Assembly (NCBI GenBank): GCA_964419545.1
Contig: CAYQQU010000004.1
Coordinates: forward strand, 1-64,000
Direction of reading: 5' to 3'
From: CAYQQU01 sp964419545
Lineage (GTDB): Bacteria > Bacteroidota > Bacteroidia > Chitinophagales > Saprospiraceae
DNA: 64,000 nt
Position 1 is the first letter of the stretch. Every line of letters begins with the position of its first letter. Position numbers and translations under genes: made by a program. The notes beneath the pieces were generated by a model that saw nothing but the letters and a program-made list of their open reading frames with translations, was not told the DNA's origin and ran no database searches. Positions 9,101-15,675 of this stretch are shown here, one piece after another.

Positions 9101-10609
9101 CTGGTAAAGGCCCTGCAGGGTGGCGGGCAGCACCAGAAACAGCTCCCGCAGGCTCTGTTCGCGCCGCCCCCAGCCGCCGGTGGGTACGGGCGTCAGGACG
9201 GCCCGGTTTTTCCAGCCTGCAAATACGGCTTTCCATCGCGCCAGCCGGCCGCTAAGGGGGCTCAACAGCCCGTAGCCGCTGCCGAGGATCAGGAGACGCG
9301 ATTCGCCGTAGCGCTGCTGCAACTCCTGCAGCCGCACGCCGTTTGTATGTTCTTCGTTGAAACAAACCCGCGGATCGCCGCTGAAAAAGTAGCGGGCAAC
9401 GTGCACCTCACTCGCCCGGAACGCTTCGTACAACTGGTCGAAAAAATGGGCGCGGTGGTCTTCGGGGCCGCGCCGGTCGATGAGCAGCAGGTATTCCGGC
9501 GGGCGCGTGCGCTGAACGTATTGGAAGTCGATGCGCCCGCCGCTGCGGATGGTGGCGCCTACCGTTGCCGGAACGTCGAGCTGGTACAGGTCGGCCCGCT
9601 CGCGGCGGCGCAGTTGGTTGAGCAATCGTTTAATCGCGTCGCCCCAGTAGATCTCGGCGGGGGAGTCGAGCTCGAGTTGCCAGACGTAGGGCGGCTCTTC
9701 GCGGGCTTCGATCTCCGCTACCAGTTTGCGCCGTCGCCGCTCCCGCCATTGCAGGATGGCCAGGATGAGCACGGTGATGAGCAATACCAGCCCGAGCTTG
9801 ATCAGCCAGGCGTACTGGCCGTAAAATTCGGCCAGGGCGACCCGCTGCGGATCAGGCACCAGGTCGGCGATATTGCGGGGGTGGGGGAGCGGCAGGGCTT
9901 CGAGGCGAAGTGCGCTGGTGTCTTTGGTTGGTGGTGGAGGCGGATCAGCCTCCTGCGCTGGGGGAGGGGTGATGGCGATCCGGTAAAACAAGGTGTCCTC
10001 CCGGCCGGCGTATACGGCGAGCACGCAAAGGTCGGCAAAACCTACCGAATCGAGGGCCGCGTAGGTTAAGGTATCGGGCGGGTTGAGGAAATACCGCCCG
10101 AATATCGAATCCCCGCCGATATCCTGTCCGTCGCAGAAGGAGATCAGGCGCAGGCTGTCGTCAGCACGCAGTGGGATATATTCCACCAGGGTGTCTCCCG
10201 TGCTCACGGTTCGGTCGAAATACTGGGTGGTGATGGGCTGCACGGGCGGGAACAGCCAGTCTTTCAACAGTCGGGCGCCTACCAGGCCGAGCACGACCAG
10301 CAATCCGAGGACGATATTGCGCCACCAGGCGACGGTATCGCGTTGCGGCGGCGCCGGTTCCGAGGGGGCCAGTTTTACCGCCACCCGCTGCCGGCTCTGT
10401 TCGAACAACTCGTAAAACCGCTCCTGCTGCTCGGCATTGCGCACCAAAAGAGGTGCGAGGAGGGTGCGCAGCTCCTCCGCCGGCAGGTCGTCCGGCAGCC
10501 GCTCCAGCAGCGCCAGCACCTGCAAATATTTCCCGGTACCCAACGCGAAACCTTCCGCTTCGAGCGAAGCGAACAGGTCGGCAAGCAAGGCGCGGGTCTG
10601 GGTGAGCAT
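6161..10609 (-). CDS. Large membrane protein: vWA-like region, WG repeats and SUMF1/FGE-like domain (conflict system component)
   Basis: Domain order over 1482 residues: a helical N-terminus (1-75), TM segment (about 96-115), a probable extracytoplasmic loop (116-265), TM (about 266-287), a vWA-like alpha/beta region (about 370-500; strands YLLLID and RLLILGSG), a helical region, a third TM (about 724-741), an unassigned segment (742-965), WG-type repeats (about 965-1095) and a C-terminal formylglycine-generating-enzyme fold (about 1215-1478; FRLPTEAEWEFAARA, GNVAEWCWDYYD, VVRGGSFNDGPSDVR). The vWA-like part lacks a clean DxSxS metal site. The FGE part lacks the cysteines of active FGE after RGGSF, so it is probably a binding module. 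It is last in the operon, 83 bases after the MoxR gene; MoxR ATPases typically remodel vWA proteins. The segment coding residues 750-956 is visibly AT-richer than its flanks. Confidence 0.8.
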   Translation of the reverse strand: MLTQTRALLADLFASLEAEGFALGTGKYLQVLALLERLPDDLPAEELRTLLAPLLVRNAEQQERFYELFEQSRQRVAVKLAPSEPAPPQRDTVAWWRNIVLGLLVVLGLVGARLLKDWLFPPVQPITTQYFDRTVSTGDTLVEYIPLRADDSLRLISFCDGQDIGGDSIFGRYFLNPPDTLTYAALDSVGFADLCVLAVYAGREDTLFYRIAITPPPAQEADPPPPPTKDTSALRLEALPLPHPRNIADLVPDPQRVALAEFYGQYAWLIKLGLVLLITVLILAILQWRERRRRKLVAEIEAREEPPYVWQLELDSPAEIYWGDAIKRLLNQLRRRERADLYQLDVPATVGATIRSGGRIDFQYVQRTRPPEYLLLIDRRGPEDHRAHFFDQLYEAFRASEVHVARYFFSGDPRVCFNEEHTNGVRLQELQQRYGESRLLILGSGYGLLSPLSGRLARWKAVFAGWKNRAVLTPVPTGGWGRREQSLRELFLVLPATLQGLYQSVNQFDSLDPAPYSEVLARIEDAPQEPVHFEGDLLTTLRRHFEEPMVRWIAACAVYPRLYWDLTLLLGNALSDAEHNLLALSNILQLLRLPWFAEGRIPDAVRGELIHYLRAQNLETSVRKTIRNVLAQAPGPATDSAAFSDYRMAVILNELMLQPTPQQRRALEDEFARYLAAGYEPDFVTFKYLDRESTPLDFLVPDRWKKYVHPSGRTPWFGGGQDWKWALPVWLVLAGFFGWFTPDFAPCDGIMIQYQDLHFCINNTEELFIFLEHQVKNQLKSDSIDVVKTTFENGMAIARKGWSTEDTILKFSSFPFNESSASKKGGYFSPTNHSWNALKPTSDTVAFIQNIATLFFNRGLEIGRKPYADSFYLKGEISVSDDQGQPLILLHGYNPAGCDYYKIAGDIDPELKKRHQFIYTSLISQCHRFENPLDPAIIEQLFQDPGLPASSSQEPRSERSQSTTLEIFTDPRTRRMGLRDKKSRKIIARAQYNNIERDPATGWYRVQSSVSGNLLFGYLDEQGRALVPVAYRSLGFLRSGRIRAEKDLYGYLDRSGEMAIAFRYERAQDFDGTRARVTRRMDGRSYTYSIDTLGYCRVDCPPPMLREMVGHYLRGSSGQRRYVAGVLKSYEDQAMLLDAIAANFNDSPSDETISSILELYRDLITDLSPVMQQRVISRLNELPVDFLLSQKQLALIAQIKSQANISTSEPLYIRPKMTRIPGGDYRVGGIFPESAPNETPVHPVQLSDFYLGAAEITFAEYEAFCEATRREKPAGNASGRGNYPVVNVSWYDAIAYCNWLSEQMGYEPVYTTVDEAVTANWNANGFRLPTEAEWEFAARATGVGIDAARGGGEVRFGNGENTADPEEINFNGNIQTSYSIKRTGPSQQIMSARAFPPNSLGLFEMSGNVAEWCWDYYDAYRSGRSINPTGPLTGGARVVRGGSFNDGPSDVRTTHRRSLAPYEKRPYVGFRLARSAESGKRN

Positions 10610-10692
10610 GGGTGGCGGTTGCTTTTTTATGAGTTATTGTTCAGCCAGGAGTTTCGGAGGATTAGGTTCAGGTTGAGAACCGGCGGAGCCCC

Positions 10693-11619
10693 TCAACCCC
10701 TCAGCATCTCCTTCAGGGTTTGCAAATCCTCCTTTGTCTTAGCCAGAACACTGTACGACGTGACCAATTTCTCCTTATCCTCGCCGTTGAGCTTGCGGAA
10801 GTCGGGCAGCTTGGCCGGATCGAATTGCAGGTCGGTCAGCACCATGGCCCAGAAGATCAGTTCGGCGGTAGCCGGTTGTTTGCGCAGTTTGAGGCTGCGG
10901 TCGCGGCGGATATGATCGAAATGATCGACGATGGGCGTCAGCTGTTCCGGGGAGAAGCCATCGACTTTCGCGCTGACGATCGCCAGCAGGGTAGCTTTGT
11001 CGGGGAAGGGGATGTGGTAGAATACCACGCGCCGGAGGAAGGGGTCGGGCAGGTTTTTCTCCGAGTTGCTGGTCATGATGATGACGGGTCGATTTTCGGG
11101 CGTTGTGGTGTATTCGCGGCCGATTTCCGGCACCTTGAAGCTGAGGTCTTCGATGGCGGCGAGCACGTCGTTGGGCAGGTCGCGCGGCGCTTTGTCGATC
11201 TCATCGAGGAGCACCACCCGGCGTGTTCGGGCGCGGATGGCGGCGCCGAGTCCGCGGTAGCGGATATAGCGTTCCTCCACGGTATCGTCGTCGAGCTGTT
11301 GCGGATTATTTTGGGTGTATTGAAAATGGCCCAGCGCGTCGTAGCGGTAAAAGAGGTCGGTAGCCGTGGAAGAGGTCTGAATGTTCAGCACTTCGGGTTT
11401 GCCGAGGTCGAAGAACCAGGCTACGTGGTGGGCCAGCTGCGTTTTTCCGGTGCCGGGCTCGCCGGTGAGCAGCAGGGGCTGGCCCAGGGCCAGGGCCACA
11501 TTGACAGCGTTGACCAGCTCGGGCGAGGGGCGGTAGAGGGCAGGGTCGTTCAGTTTTTCGTTGCGGTGAAAGGGCGGCAACTGGCCGCGGCCTTCCGCCC
11601 GGTAGCGTTGAAAGCTCAT
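10693..11619 (-). CDS. MoxR family AAA+ ATPase
   Basis: The 308-residue protein has Walker A GEPGTGKT at 53-60, Walker B VVLLDEIDKA at 135-144, sensor-1 Asn in MTSNSEKNLPDPFLRR at about 185, and an arginine-finger position in FLRR at about 195-197. This is the compact MoxR layout, in which an ATPase ring remodels a vWA-domain partner, and the adjacent downstream gene encodes such a vWA-like protein. It lies 10 bases after the iSTAND-like gene and clearly belongs to the same transcript. In vWA-MoxR conflict systems this ATPase is thought to license or reset the effector; that role here is inference from context. Confidence 0.9.
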   Translation of the reverse strand: MSFQRYRAEGRGQLPPFHRNEKLNDPALYRPSPELVNAVNVALALGQPLLLTGEPGTGKTQLAHHVAWFFDLGKPEVLNIQTSSTATDLFYRYDALGHFQYTQNNPQQLDDDTVEERYIRYRGLGAAIRARTRRVVLLDEIDKAPRDLPNDVLAAIEDLSFKVPEIGREYTTTPENRPVIIMTSNSEKNLPDPFLRRVVFYHIPFPDKATLLAIVSAKVDGFSPEQLTPIVDHFDHIRRDRSLKLRKQPATAELIFWAMVLTDLQFDPAKLPDFRKLNGEDKEKLVTSYSVLAKTKEDLQTLKEMLRG

Positions 11620-11629
11620 AGTCCCTTTG

Positions 11630-12712
11630 CTATTGGTTTGCGATGCGGTATACTTTCTGCTGGAACAGCTCGATATCGGCCATATCCAGCTCTTTTTTTT
11701 GTTGGTAGCGTTGTTGTTTGGGCGCCGGCAGGCCCATGACGACGCTGCTGACGAGCCGGTCGATCTTGCTTTGGTTGTGCTCGCCGAGGTCGCGGATCCA
11801 ATCTTTGACCAGGTTGTCGGGCACCGGCGGCAGCTGGGCGATCAATGAGCAGCGCCCGGCATTGTTGTCGTTGAGGTGGTTCAAGCTGTCGAGCACGGCC
11901 TGAACATTATCGGTCATCGGTTGGTGGTGGGCGTCCTGCAGGAAGATCGAGAAGAAAAAGATGAAGTTGGGCACTTCGGCGTGCGTGTCGCCGAAGGTGT
12001 CCAGCAGCCATTGCAGGTATTCGGCCATCAGCGGTTTGTCCCAACGACTGGCGTTGAGGTCGAAGACGGTCGCTACGAATTCGTATTCCAGGCGCGGCAG
12101 CCCGGTTTGGATATAGGTTTCGAAACGGGTGTTCTGCCGGTCGAGGCCGAACCGTTCGCTGAAGTACTTTTTGAATTTGCGCTGCGAATTGCGGAGGTTG
12201 CGCCCCAGCGGCAGGTCTTCGACCTGGACGCGGCGGCCGTCCTCGCGGCGCACGTAGTTGATGGCGCCGTATTCTTCTTCTAGTTCTTCAATGATCACTT
12301 CGTAGATCATGCGCTCCGAGAAGCTGGAGGGCTGCTGGGTGGGGCAGGCGACGACGAAGTAGAACTGAAAAGGGTGGTGGCGCTGCAAGTGATGATCGAA
12401 CGATTCCCAGAAAAGCTTGGCCTCCGGAAAGCGATCGCAGTTGACGAGGTGCCATTCGCCGATCTGCTGGTCAATGGAAAGTTGCCGGATCTGTGCTTCG
12501 AGCAGCCCGACATCGCCGCGAAAATCGAGGCCGGTGGCGCTGGTTATTTTTTGCTGGAGCTGGTCGACCTCGGCTTCCAGGCGCCGGATCTGTTCTTCGA
12601 GAGAAAAGCGCTGATTGGCGTCGTAGGCAATGGCGTATTCTTCGCGCAGGGCGTTGAGCCGGCGGGTGGTGATGTCCAGTTGTTTTTGCAGCCCTGCGAT
12701 TTCGGTGACCAT
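11630..12712 (-). CDS. Inactive-STAND-like NTPase-fold protein with N-terminal helical adaptor
   Basis: The 360-residue protein begins with a coiled-coil-like module (1-58: LQKQLDITTRRLNA, then AYDANQRFSLEEQIRRLEAEVDQL) that nearly repeats the C-terminus of the upstream caspase protein. After a linker, residues about 75-345 resemble the inactive STAND (iSTAND) fold: WHLVNCDRF..., then HPFQFYFVVACPTQQPSSFSERMIYEVI where a P-loop would sit without any GxxxxGK[ST], and later NFIFFFSIFL. It probably binds partners rather than hydrolysing NTP. It lies 14 bases after the caspase gene and 10 before the MoxR gene. The iSTAND name rests on my memory of the family and on context, so a profile search should confirm it. 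Confidence 0.6.
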   Translation of the reverse strand: MVTEIAGLQKQLDITTRRLNALREEYAIAYDANQRFSLEEQIRRLEAEVDQLQQKITSATGLDFRGDVGLLEAQIRQLSIDQQIGEWHLVNCDRFPEAKLFWESFDHHLQRHHPFQFYFVVACPTQQPSSFSERMIYEVIIEELEEEYGAINYVRREDGRRVQVEDLPLGRNLRNSQRKFKKYFSERFGLDRQNTRFETYIQTGLPRLEYEFVATVFDLNASRWDKPLMAEYLQWLLDTFGDTHAEVPNFIFFFSIFLQDAHHQPMTDNVQAVLDSLNHLNDNNAGRCSLIAQLPPVPDNLVKDWIRDLGEHNQSKIDRLVSSVVMGLPAPKQQRYQQKKELDMADIELFQQKVYRIANQ

Positions 12713-12726
12713 TGAGGTATTTGGAT

Positions 12727-14118
12727 TCAGGAATTCAGCTTCCGTTTCAGTTCATTGATCTCAAGTTCCATTTTTTTGACCTGTTCTTCAAGGGCGAATT
12801 TGATATTCGGATCATAGGCGGTGGCCAGGCTTTCGCGCACGGCGTTGAGGCGGCGGGTGGTGATGTCGAGCTGGTTTTCGAGCCCTTGCCGTTCGGTGGG
12901 CGTCAGGGCCGATGCGGAGGCGGAGGGCGAAGGGCCGGCATTGGCGGAGAAAAGGCCGGGGCGCAGGTCGTCGTTGCTCAGGTCGTCGACCATGCTTTTC
13001 AGGGCGGCGCTGATGCGGTTGAGCGTGCGGTTGGCGTAGTCGTCGCCGATCATGCCGTTCTGGCGGTCGCGCTTCAGGCGGTTGTACTGCCCTTCCTGGA
13101 GGATGGCGTCGTCTTCCACGCGGCCGCCGGGTTTGACGATCTTGTAGAAGCGCTCGAAAACTTCTTCGAGGCGGCCGTCGCCGATCTTGCGTTTGAGGTC
13201 GCGTTTGATATCGTCGAGTGATTCCATTTTGTTACTTTTTTCAGTTGGCGTGGTTCCTGTTTCGGCGTCGGGGGGCGATTTCGGACCGGGGGGGCGGCGC
13301 ACTTCCGGGACGTCGTTGAGCACCGGCCCGGCAATGCCTTTGAGGCGAAATACGAATTCGCCGCCCTCATGGCCGACGCCGGCGATGGGTTCGCCGCGTG
13401 GGATCTGGTCGTTCTCGGTATTGCCGCTGACGGTGATGGTGACGAAGTTGGTGAGTTCGGAGATGCTGACCAGCGGTTCGTCGTTGCGGTTGAGGTGGGA
13501 CAGCAGGCTGGAGGCGAAGGGGCTGTTTTCCCCCGGCTGCCCGTCGGCGACGATCTCGTTGCGGCCCGCGGTGAGCACCCAGCGGCTCGGGATGGTCGCC
13601 AGCTTTTCTTTGGCGCGGCTGGTGCTGCGCCCGCCGGTGAAGAAGCTGCCCGAGTAGCAGGAGTCGGCGATGACCAGCGTGTGCAGGGTCGGCAGTTTTT
13701 TCAGGTAGCGCTTGATCATAGAGAAAGATACCTGGGTGCCCATCTGTTCCGAGCGGCCGTCGACGGGTATCCAGAAGCCTTCTTCGATGTTCTCTTTGTA
13801 CTCGCCGTGCCCGGAGAAGTAAATGAGCAGGCTGTCGCCCTCGCGAATGCGCTTTTGCAAATCGTCCAGGGTATGGTAAATGTTGGTCTGGGTCGCGGTT
13901 TCGTTGAAAAGCGAGAAGAGGCCGTCTTCCGAAAACTGGTACTTCTCGGTCATCAGCCGGATGAAATCTTTGGCGTCTTTGACGGCATTGTACAGGCGCG
14001 GGCAATGCTCGTAGGCGTCGATGCCGACCACAAAGAGGTAATCGCGTCCGGTGGGGCCAGGTGCGTCTGCTTTGAAATCGTCATTGCCGCTGCGTCCGGC
14101 GTCTCTACTGAGGGACAT
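12727..14118 (-). CDS. Caspase-like (peptidase C14) effector with EAD-like domain and C-terminal adaptor
   Basis: First gene of the operon, 463 residues. Residues about 25-260 are a caspase/metacaspase domain with catalytic His104 in IYFSGHGEY and Cys154 in IADSCYSGSFF. A helical domain at about 298-383 (GRLEEVFERFY..., GQYNRLKRDRQNGMIGDDYANRTLNRI) resembles effector-associated domain 11 of bacterial conflict systems. A Ser/Ala/Pro linker leads to a coiled-coil-like module (408-463) closely matching the N-terminus of the next protein. No signal peptide, so it is cytoplasmic. Expected role: a protease activated on infection or stress that cleaves cell proteins; the target is unknown. The ATG at 14118 lies about 27 bases after the inferred transcription start. 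Confidence 0.9.
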   Translation of the reverse strand: MSLSRDAGRSGNDDFKADAPGPTGRDYLFVVGIDAYEHCPRLYNAVKDAKDFIRLMTEKYQFSEDGLFSLFNETATQTNIYHTLDDLQKRIREGDSLLIYFSGHGEYKENIEEGFWIPVDGRSEQMGTQVSFSMIKRYLKKLPTLHTLVIADSCYSGSFFTGGRSTSRAKEKLATIPSRWVLTAGRNEIVADGQPGENSPFASSLLSHLNRNDEPLVSISELTNFVTITVSGNTENDQIPRGEPIAGVGHEGGEFVFRLKGIAGPVLNDVPEVRRPPGPKSPPDAETGTTPTEKSNKMESLDDIKRDLKRKIGDGRLEEVFERFYKIVKPGGRVEDDAILQEGQYNRLKRDRQNGMIGDDYANRTLNRISAALKSMVDDLSNDDLRPGLFSANAGPSPSASASALTPTERQGLENQLDITTRRLNAVRESLATAYDPNIKFALEEQVKKMELEINELKRKLNS

Positions 14119-14151
14119 AATTGGATGGCTGAGTTTTGTTTTCCGGGGTGG

Positions 14152-14180
14152 AAAATATAACGCAAACTCAAATTTAACAA
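14152..14180 (-). promoter_or_regulatory. Candidate promoter of the conflict operon
   Basis: On the minus strand, TTG (14180-14178) and TATATTTT (14159-14152) are separated by 18 bases. This fits the Bacteroidota TTG-N(17-23)-TAnnTTTG pattern except for the last base. It would start transcription roughly 27 bases before the caspase ATG. It lies inside a possible short ORF, which I reject as a gene. Confidence 0.4.
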
Positions 14181-14222
14181 TTGACAGGCATATTTATGCA
14201 ATTTTTCGTGCTCGACCCCAAT

Positions 14223-14252
14223 AAAAAAGCCGGGAACTATAAAGAACCCGGC
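14223..14252 (-). terminator. Candidate intrinsic terminator upstream of the conflict operon promoter
   Basis: On the minus strand, GCCGGG (14252-14247) pairs with CCCGGC (14234-14229) across a 12-base AT-rich loop and is followed by TTTTTT (14228-14223). It sits upstream of the candidate operon promoter and would shield the operon from read-through, or it ends an unidentified short transcript. The 6-bp stem is modest. Confidence 0.4.
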
Positions 14253-14361
14253 CGCTCAATTGTGCCTGCCAAATGACTTGCTTGTCTTTGCTGCCGTAAA
14301 GAAACAAGCCTTTGGCCGCCGCTTCAGTGAAGCCGATCACATAAGAGGAACCTGTCGTCAT

Positions 14362-14401
14362 GATAAAATGCTCATTTACCCCGGTAAACTCACATTTTAT
14401 C
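14362..14401. promoter_or_regulatory. 40-bp palindrome with symmetric CTCA bulges (operator or RNA hairpin)
   Basis: The arms are GATAAAATG (14362-14370) and CATTTTATC (14393-14401), a perfect 9-bp match. Inside these, TTTACC (14375-14380) and GGTAAA (14383-14388) match perfectly around a CC centre. The unpaired CTCA tetramers at 14371-14374 and 14389-14392 are direct copies of each other. It lies between the divergent conflict operon and UmuD-like gene. No adjacent T tract suggests a simple terminator. Confidence 0.5.
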
Positions 14402-14480
14402 TTCTAGTCCGAACCCTTACCTGTTGATCTTCATAACGATCCCGCTCCAAACATGCGCTAAGCCGGAAAACATAAGGTTT

Positions 14481-14522
14481 AAAACAAAAAGTTTTTTGTT
14501 TTTAAAAATTGTTGTATCTTTG
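14481..14522 (+). promoter_or_regulatory. Candidate promoter of the UmuD-like gene, overlapped by an A/T palindrome
   Basis: TATCTTTG at 14515-14522 matches the Bacteroidota -7 consensus TAnnTTTG exactly. A TTTG at 14495-14498 is the best -33 element; its 16-base spacing is slightly short. The -33 lies in a perfect 10-bp inverted repeat, AAAACAAAAA (14481-14490) and TTTTTGTTTT (14493-14502), which could be an operator. The transcript would have a leader of about 200 bases that includes a MITE-like element. Confidence 0.45.
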
Positions 14523-14599
14523 CCGAAGCCGGCGCAAGGTTAATGAAATCCGCAAACATTCCGTTGTACGGAACGGATGGAAAAGGTTTATTCACCACT

Positions 14600-14720
14600 T
14601 AGGGTTGTGGGAAGAATAAGTTATAATCTAATCGGGTAGCTTAATTTTGACGCTAGACAACAAAGTGCAGCGCCAAAATGGAGCCGCCGGGCGTGATAAG
14701 TTGTTTTTCACACAATCCTC
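14600..14720. mobile_element. MITE-like element, copy 1 (about 121 bp)
   Basis: The left end GGGTTGTGGGAAGAATAAG is mirrored by the right end, whose reverse complement reads GATTGTGTGAAAAACAACTTA. The interior (ATCGGGTAGCTTAATTTTGACGC..., GCGCCAAAA) matches the second copy at 56055-56219, which is better preserved. There is no coding capacity. It lies in the leader of the UmuD-like gene, between its candidate promoter and start codon. Confidence 0.65.
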
Positions 14721-14733
14721 AAAAGCAACTGCC

Positions 14734-15174
14734 ATGAATGCGTTTGAAACTTACCAAACGGTGCCGATGGTAGCCCTCAGCGATATGGATCCCTACCAGC
14801 AAATCCAGGAGGATGGAAAGACTTTCCCTCTGTTCGGCGAGGAATCGACATTTATTCGGCTCGATCTCAGCCAGGCGATCATCAAAAGCCCGGCACATAC
14901 CTTCTTTGTACAGCTGACCGAGGATACGATGGTGGACGAAGGCATCTTCCTCGGCGATCTGCTGGTGGTCGACCGCGCCGCACAGCCCCGCAACAACACC
15001 CTGATCATCGCCTACCTCGACGGGGTGTTTACCCTGCGCCGCGTGCGGTACGAGGGCGATTCGGTCATTCTCCACGCCGCCAATCCCGAAGTGCTGCCCG
15101 TGGCGATCGAGCCGGATATGGAGTTTGGGATCTGGGGCGTGGTGCGGGATGTGCTGCATGGCGTGATCGGGTGA
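14734..15174 (+). CDS. UmuD/LexA-like S24 family protein, catalytic residues substituted
   Basis: The 146-residue protein aligns over its length with the UmuD peptidase core: FVQLTEDTMVDEGIFLGDLLVVDR at 58-81 corresponds to the UmuD segment around GDSM, and DGVFTLRRV at 96-104 to the segment around GEFTVKRL. The nucleophile Ser is Thr65 and the general-base Lys is Arg102, so autocleavage is unlikely. The Cys-Gly or Ala-Gly cleavage site expected before FPLF is also absent. No umuC/dinB partner lies nearby. The ATG at 14734 is preferred to an upstream in-frame start inside the MITE-like element. It could be a non-cleavable regulator of a translesion polymerase encoded elsewhere, or a repurposed S24 fold without the DNA-binding domain of LexA. 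Confidence 0.8.
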   Translation: MNAFETYQTVPMVALSDMDPYQQIQEDGKTFPLFGEESTFIRLDLSQAIIKSPAHTFFVQLTEDTMVDEGIFLGDLLVVDRAAQPRNNTLIIAYLDGVFTLRRVRYEGDSVILHAANPEVLPVAIEPDMEFGIWGVVRDVLHGVIG

Positions 15175-15425
15175 AAGGAGGGGGCTGGCTTCGTTGAATC
15201 CGCCTGGCCGGGAGGGCTACGGGAGGCGAAAGAGATGGTGTTGAATGAGATAATCCGGGTTAAATTTTGAACAGAGATTCTCTGTTTGAAACATTGTTGT
15301 GCGCTCGTCCTAGCGGGAAGAGCTATCGGTAGCCTATTTTGTACGCGGTGATTGCCGTGCCGGGGTAGGGAATAGGAAAGATGGCCAGAATGCAGCGTAT
15401 ATTTCGTGCCCTGGCACGGAAGCCC

Positions 15426-15521
15426 CTCGTGGTGTGTAAATCCTGTTTTGCACTGAAGATCAATTGCTGAAATGTGATTTTCAGCAGAAATTTTTTACGA
15501 GGAACTTGTGTTACACACCAC
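15426..15521. repeat. Nested inverted repeats, possible structured RNA
   Basis: GTGGTGTGTAA (15430-15440) pairs perfectly with TTACACACCAC (15511-15521). CCTCGT (15426-15431) can instead pair with ACGAGG (15497-15502), so the two outer stems are mutually exclusive. An inner hairpin GCTGAAA (15467-15473) / TTTCAGC (15479-15485) fits either form. It could be a switching RNA or a small palindromic element; strand is undetermined. Confidence 0.35.
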
Positions 15522-15543
15522 TCTTTCCAAATAATCTACCAAC

Positions 15544-15603
15544 ATCTTGCGCCTCTGGCGCTGCGAATTAAGTAATGCTTACTGCCAAACCGAGAATTGC
15601 TGA
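15544..15603. repeat. Direct repeat copy 1 with GCGCC/GGCGC hairpin
   Basis: It shares ATCTTGCGCCTCyGGCGCTG, then an ACTGCCAAA-like stretch and a GAATyGCTGA-like end, with the second copy at 15676-15728. The copies are about 130 bases apart start to start and differ by small indels. There are only two copies and the spacing is irregular, so it is not a CRISPR array. Confidence 0.55.
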
Positions 15604-15675
15604 CTTTCGAACGAAATCGTAGAATGTTTTAATTTTAAACGCATTGCCGCTCCTTGTTCAGAAAGATCGGCAAAT

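Noticed and set aside
12727..14118. Reading the caspase gene as a eukaryote-type metacaspase with a housekeeping role
   Set aside because: The EAD-like domain, the adaptor shared with the next gene and the MoxR/vWA neighbours fit a conflict effector better.
14194..14361. 55-codon minus-strand ORF (MTTGSSYVIGFTEAAAK...) beginning right after the 40-bp palindrome
   Set aside because: It contains the candidate terminator hairpin and operon promoter, has no recognisable family and no ribosome binding site. Chance is more likely than a gene.
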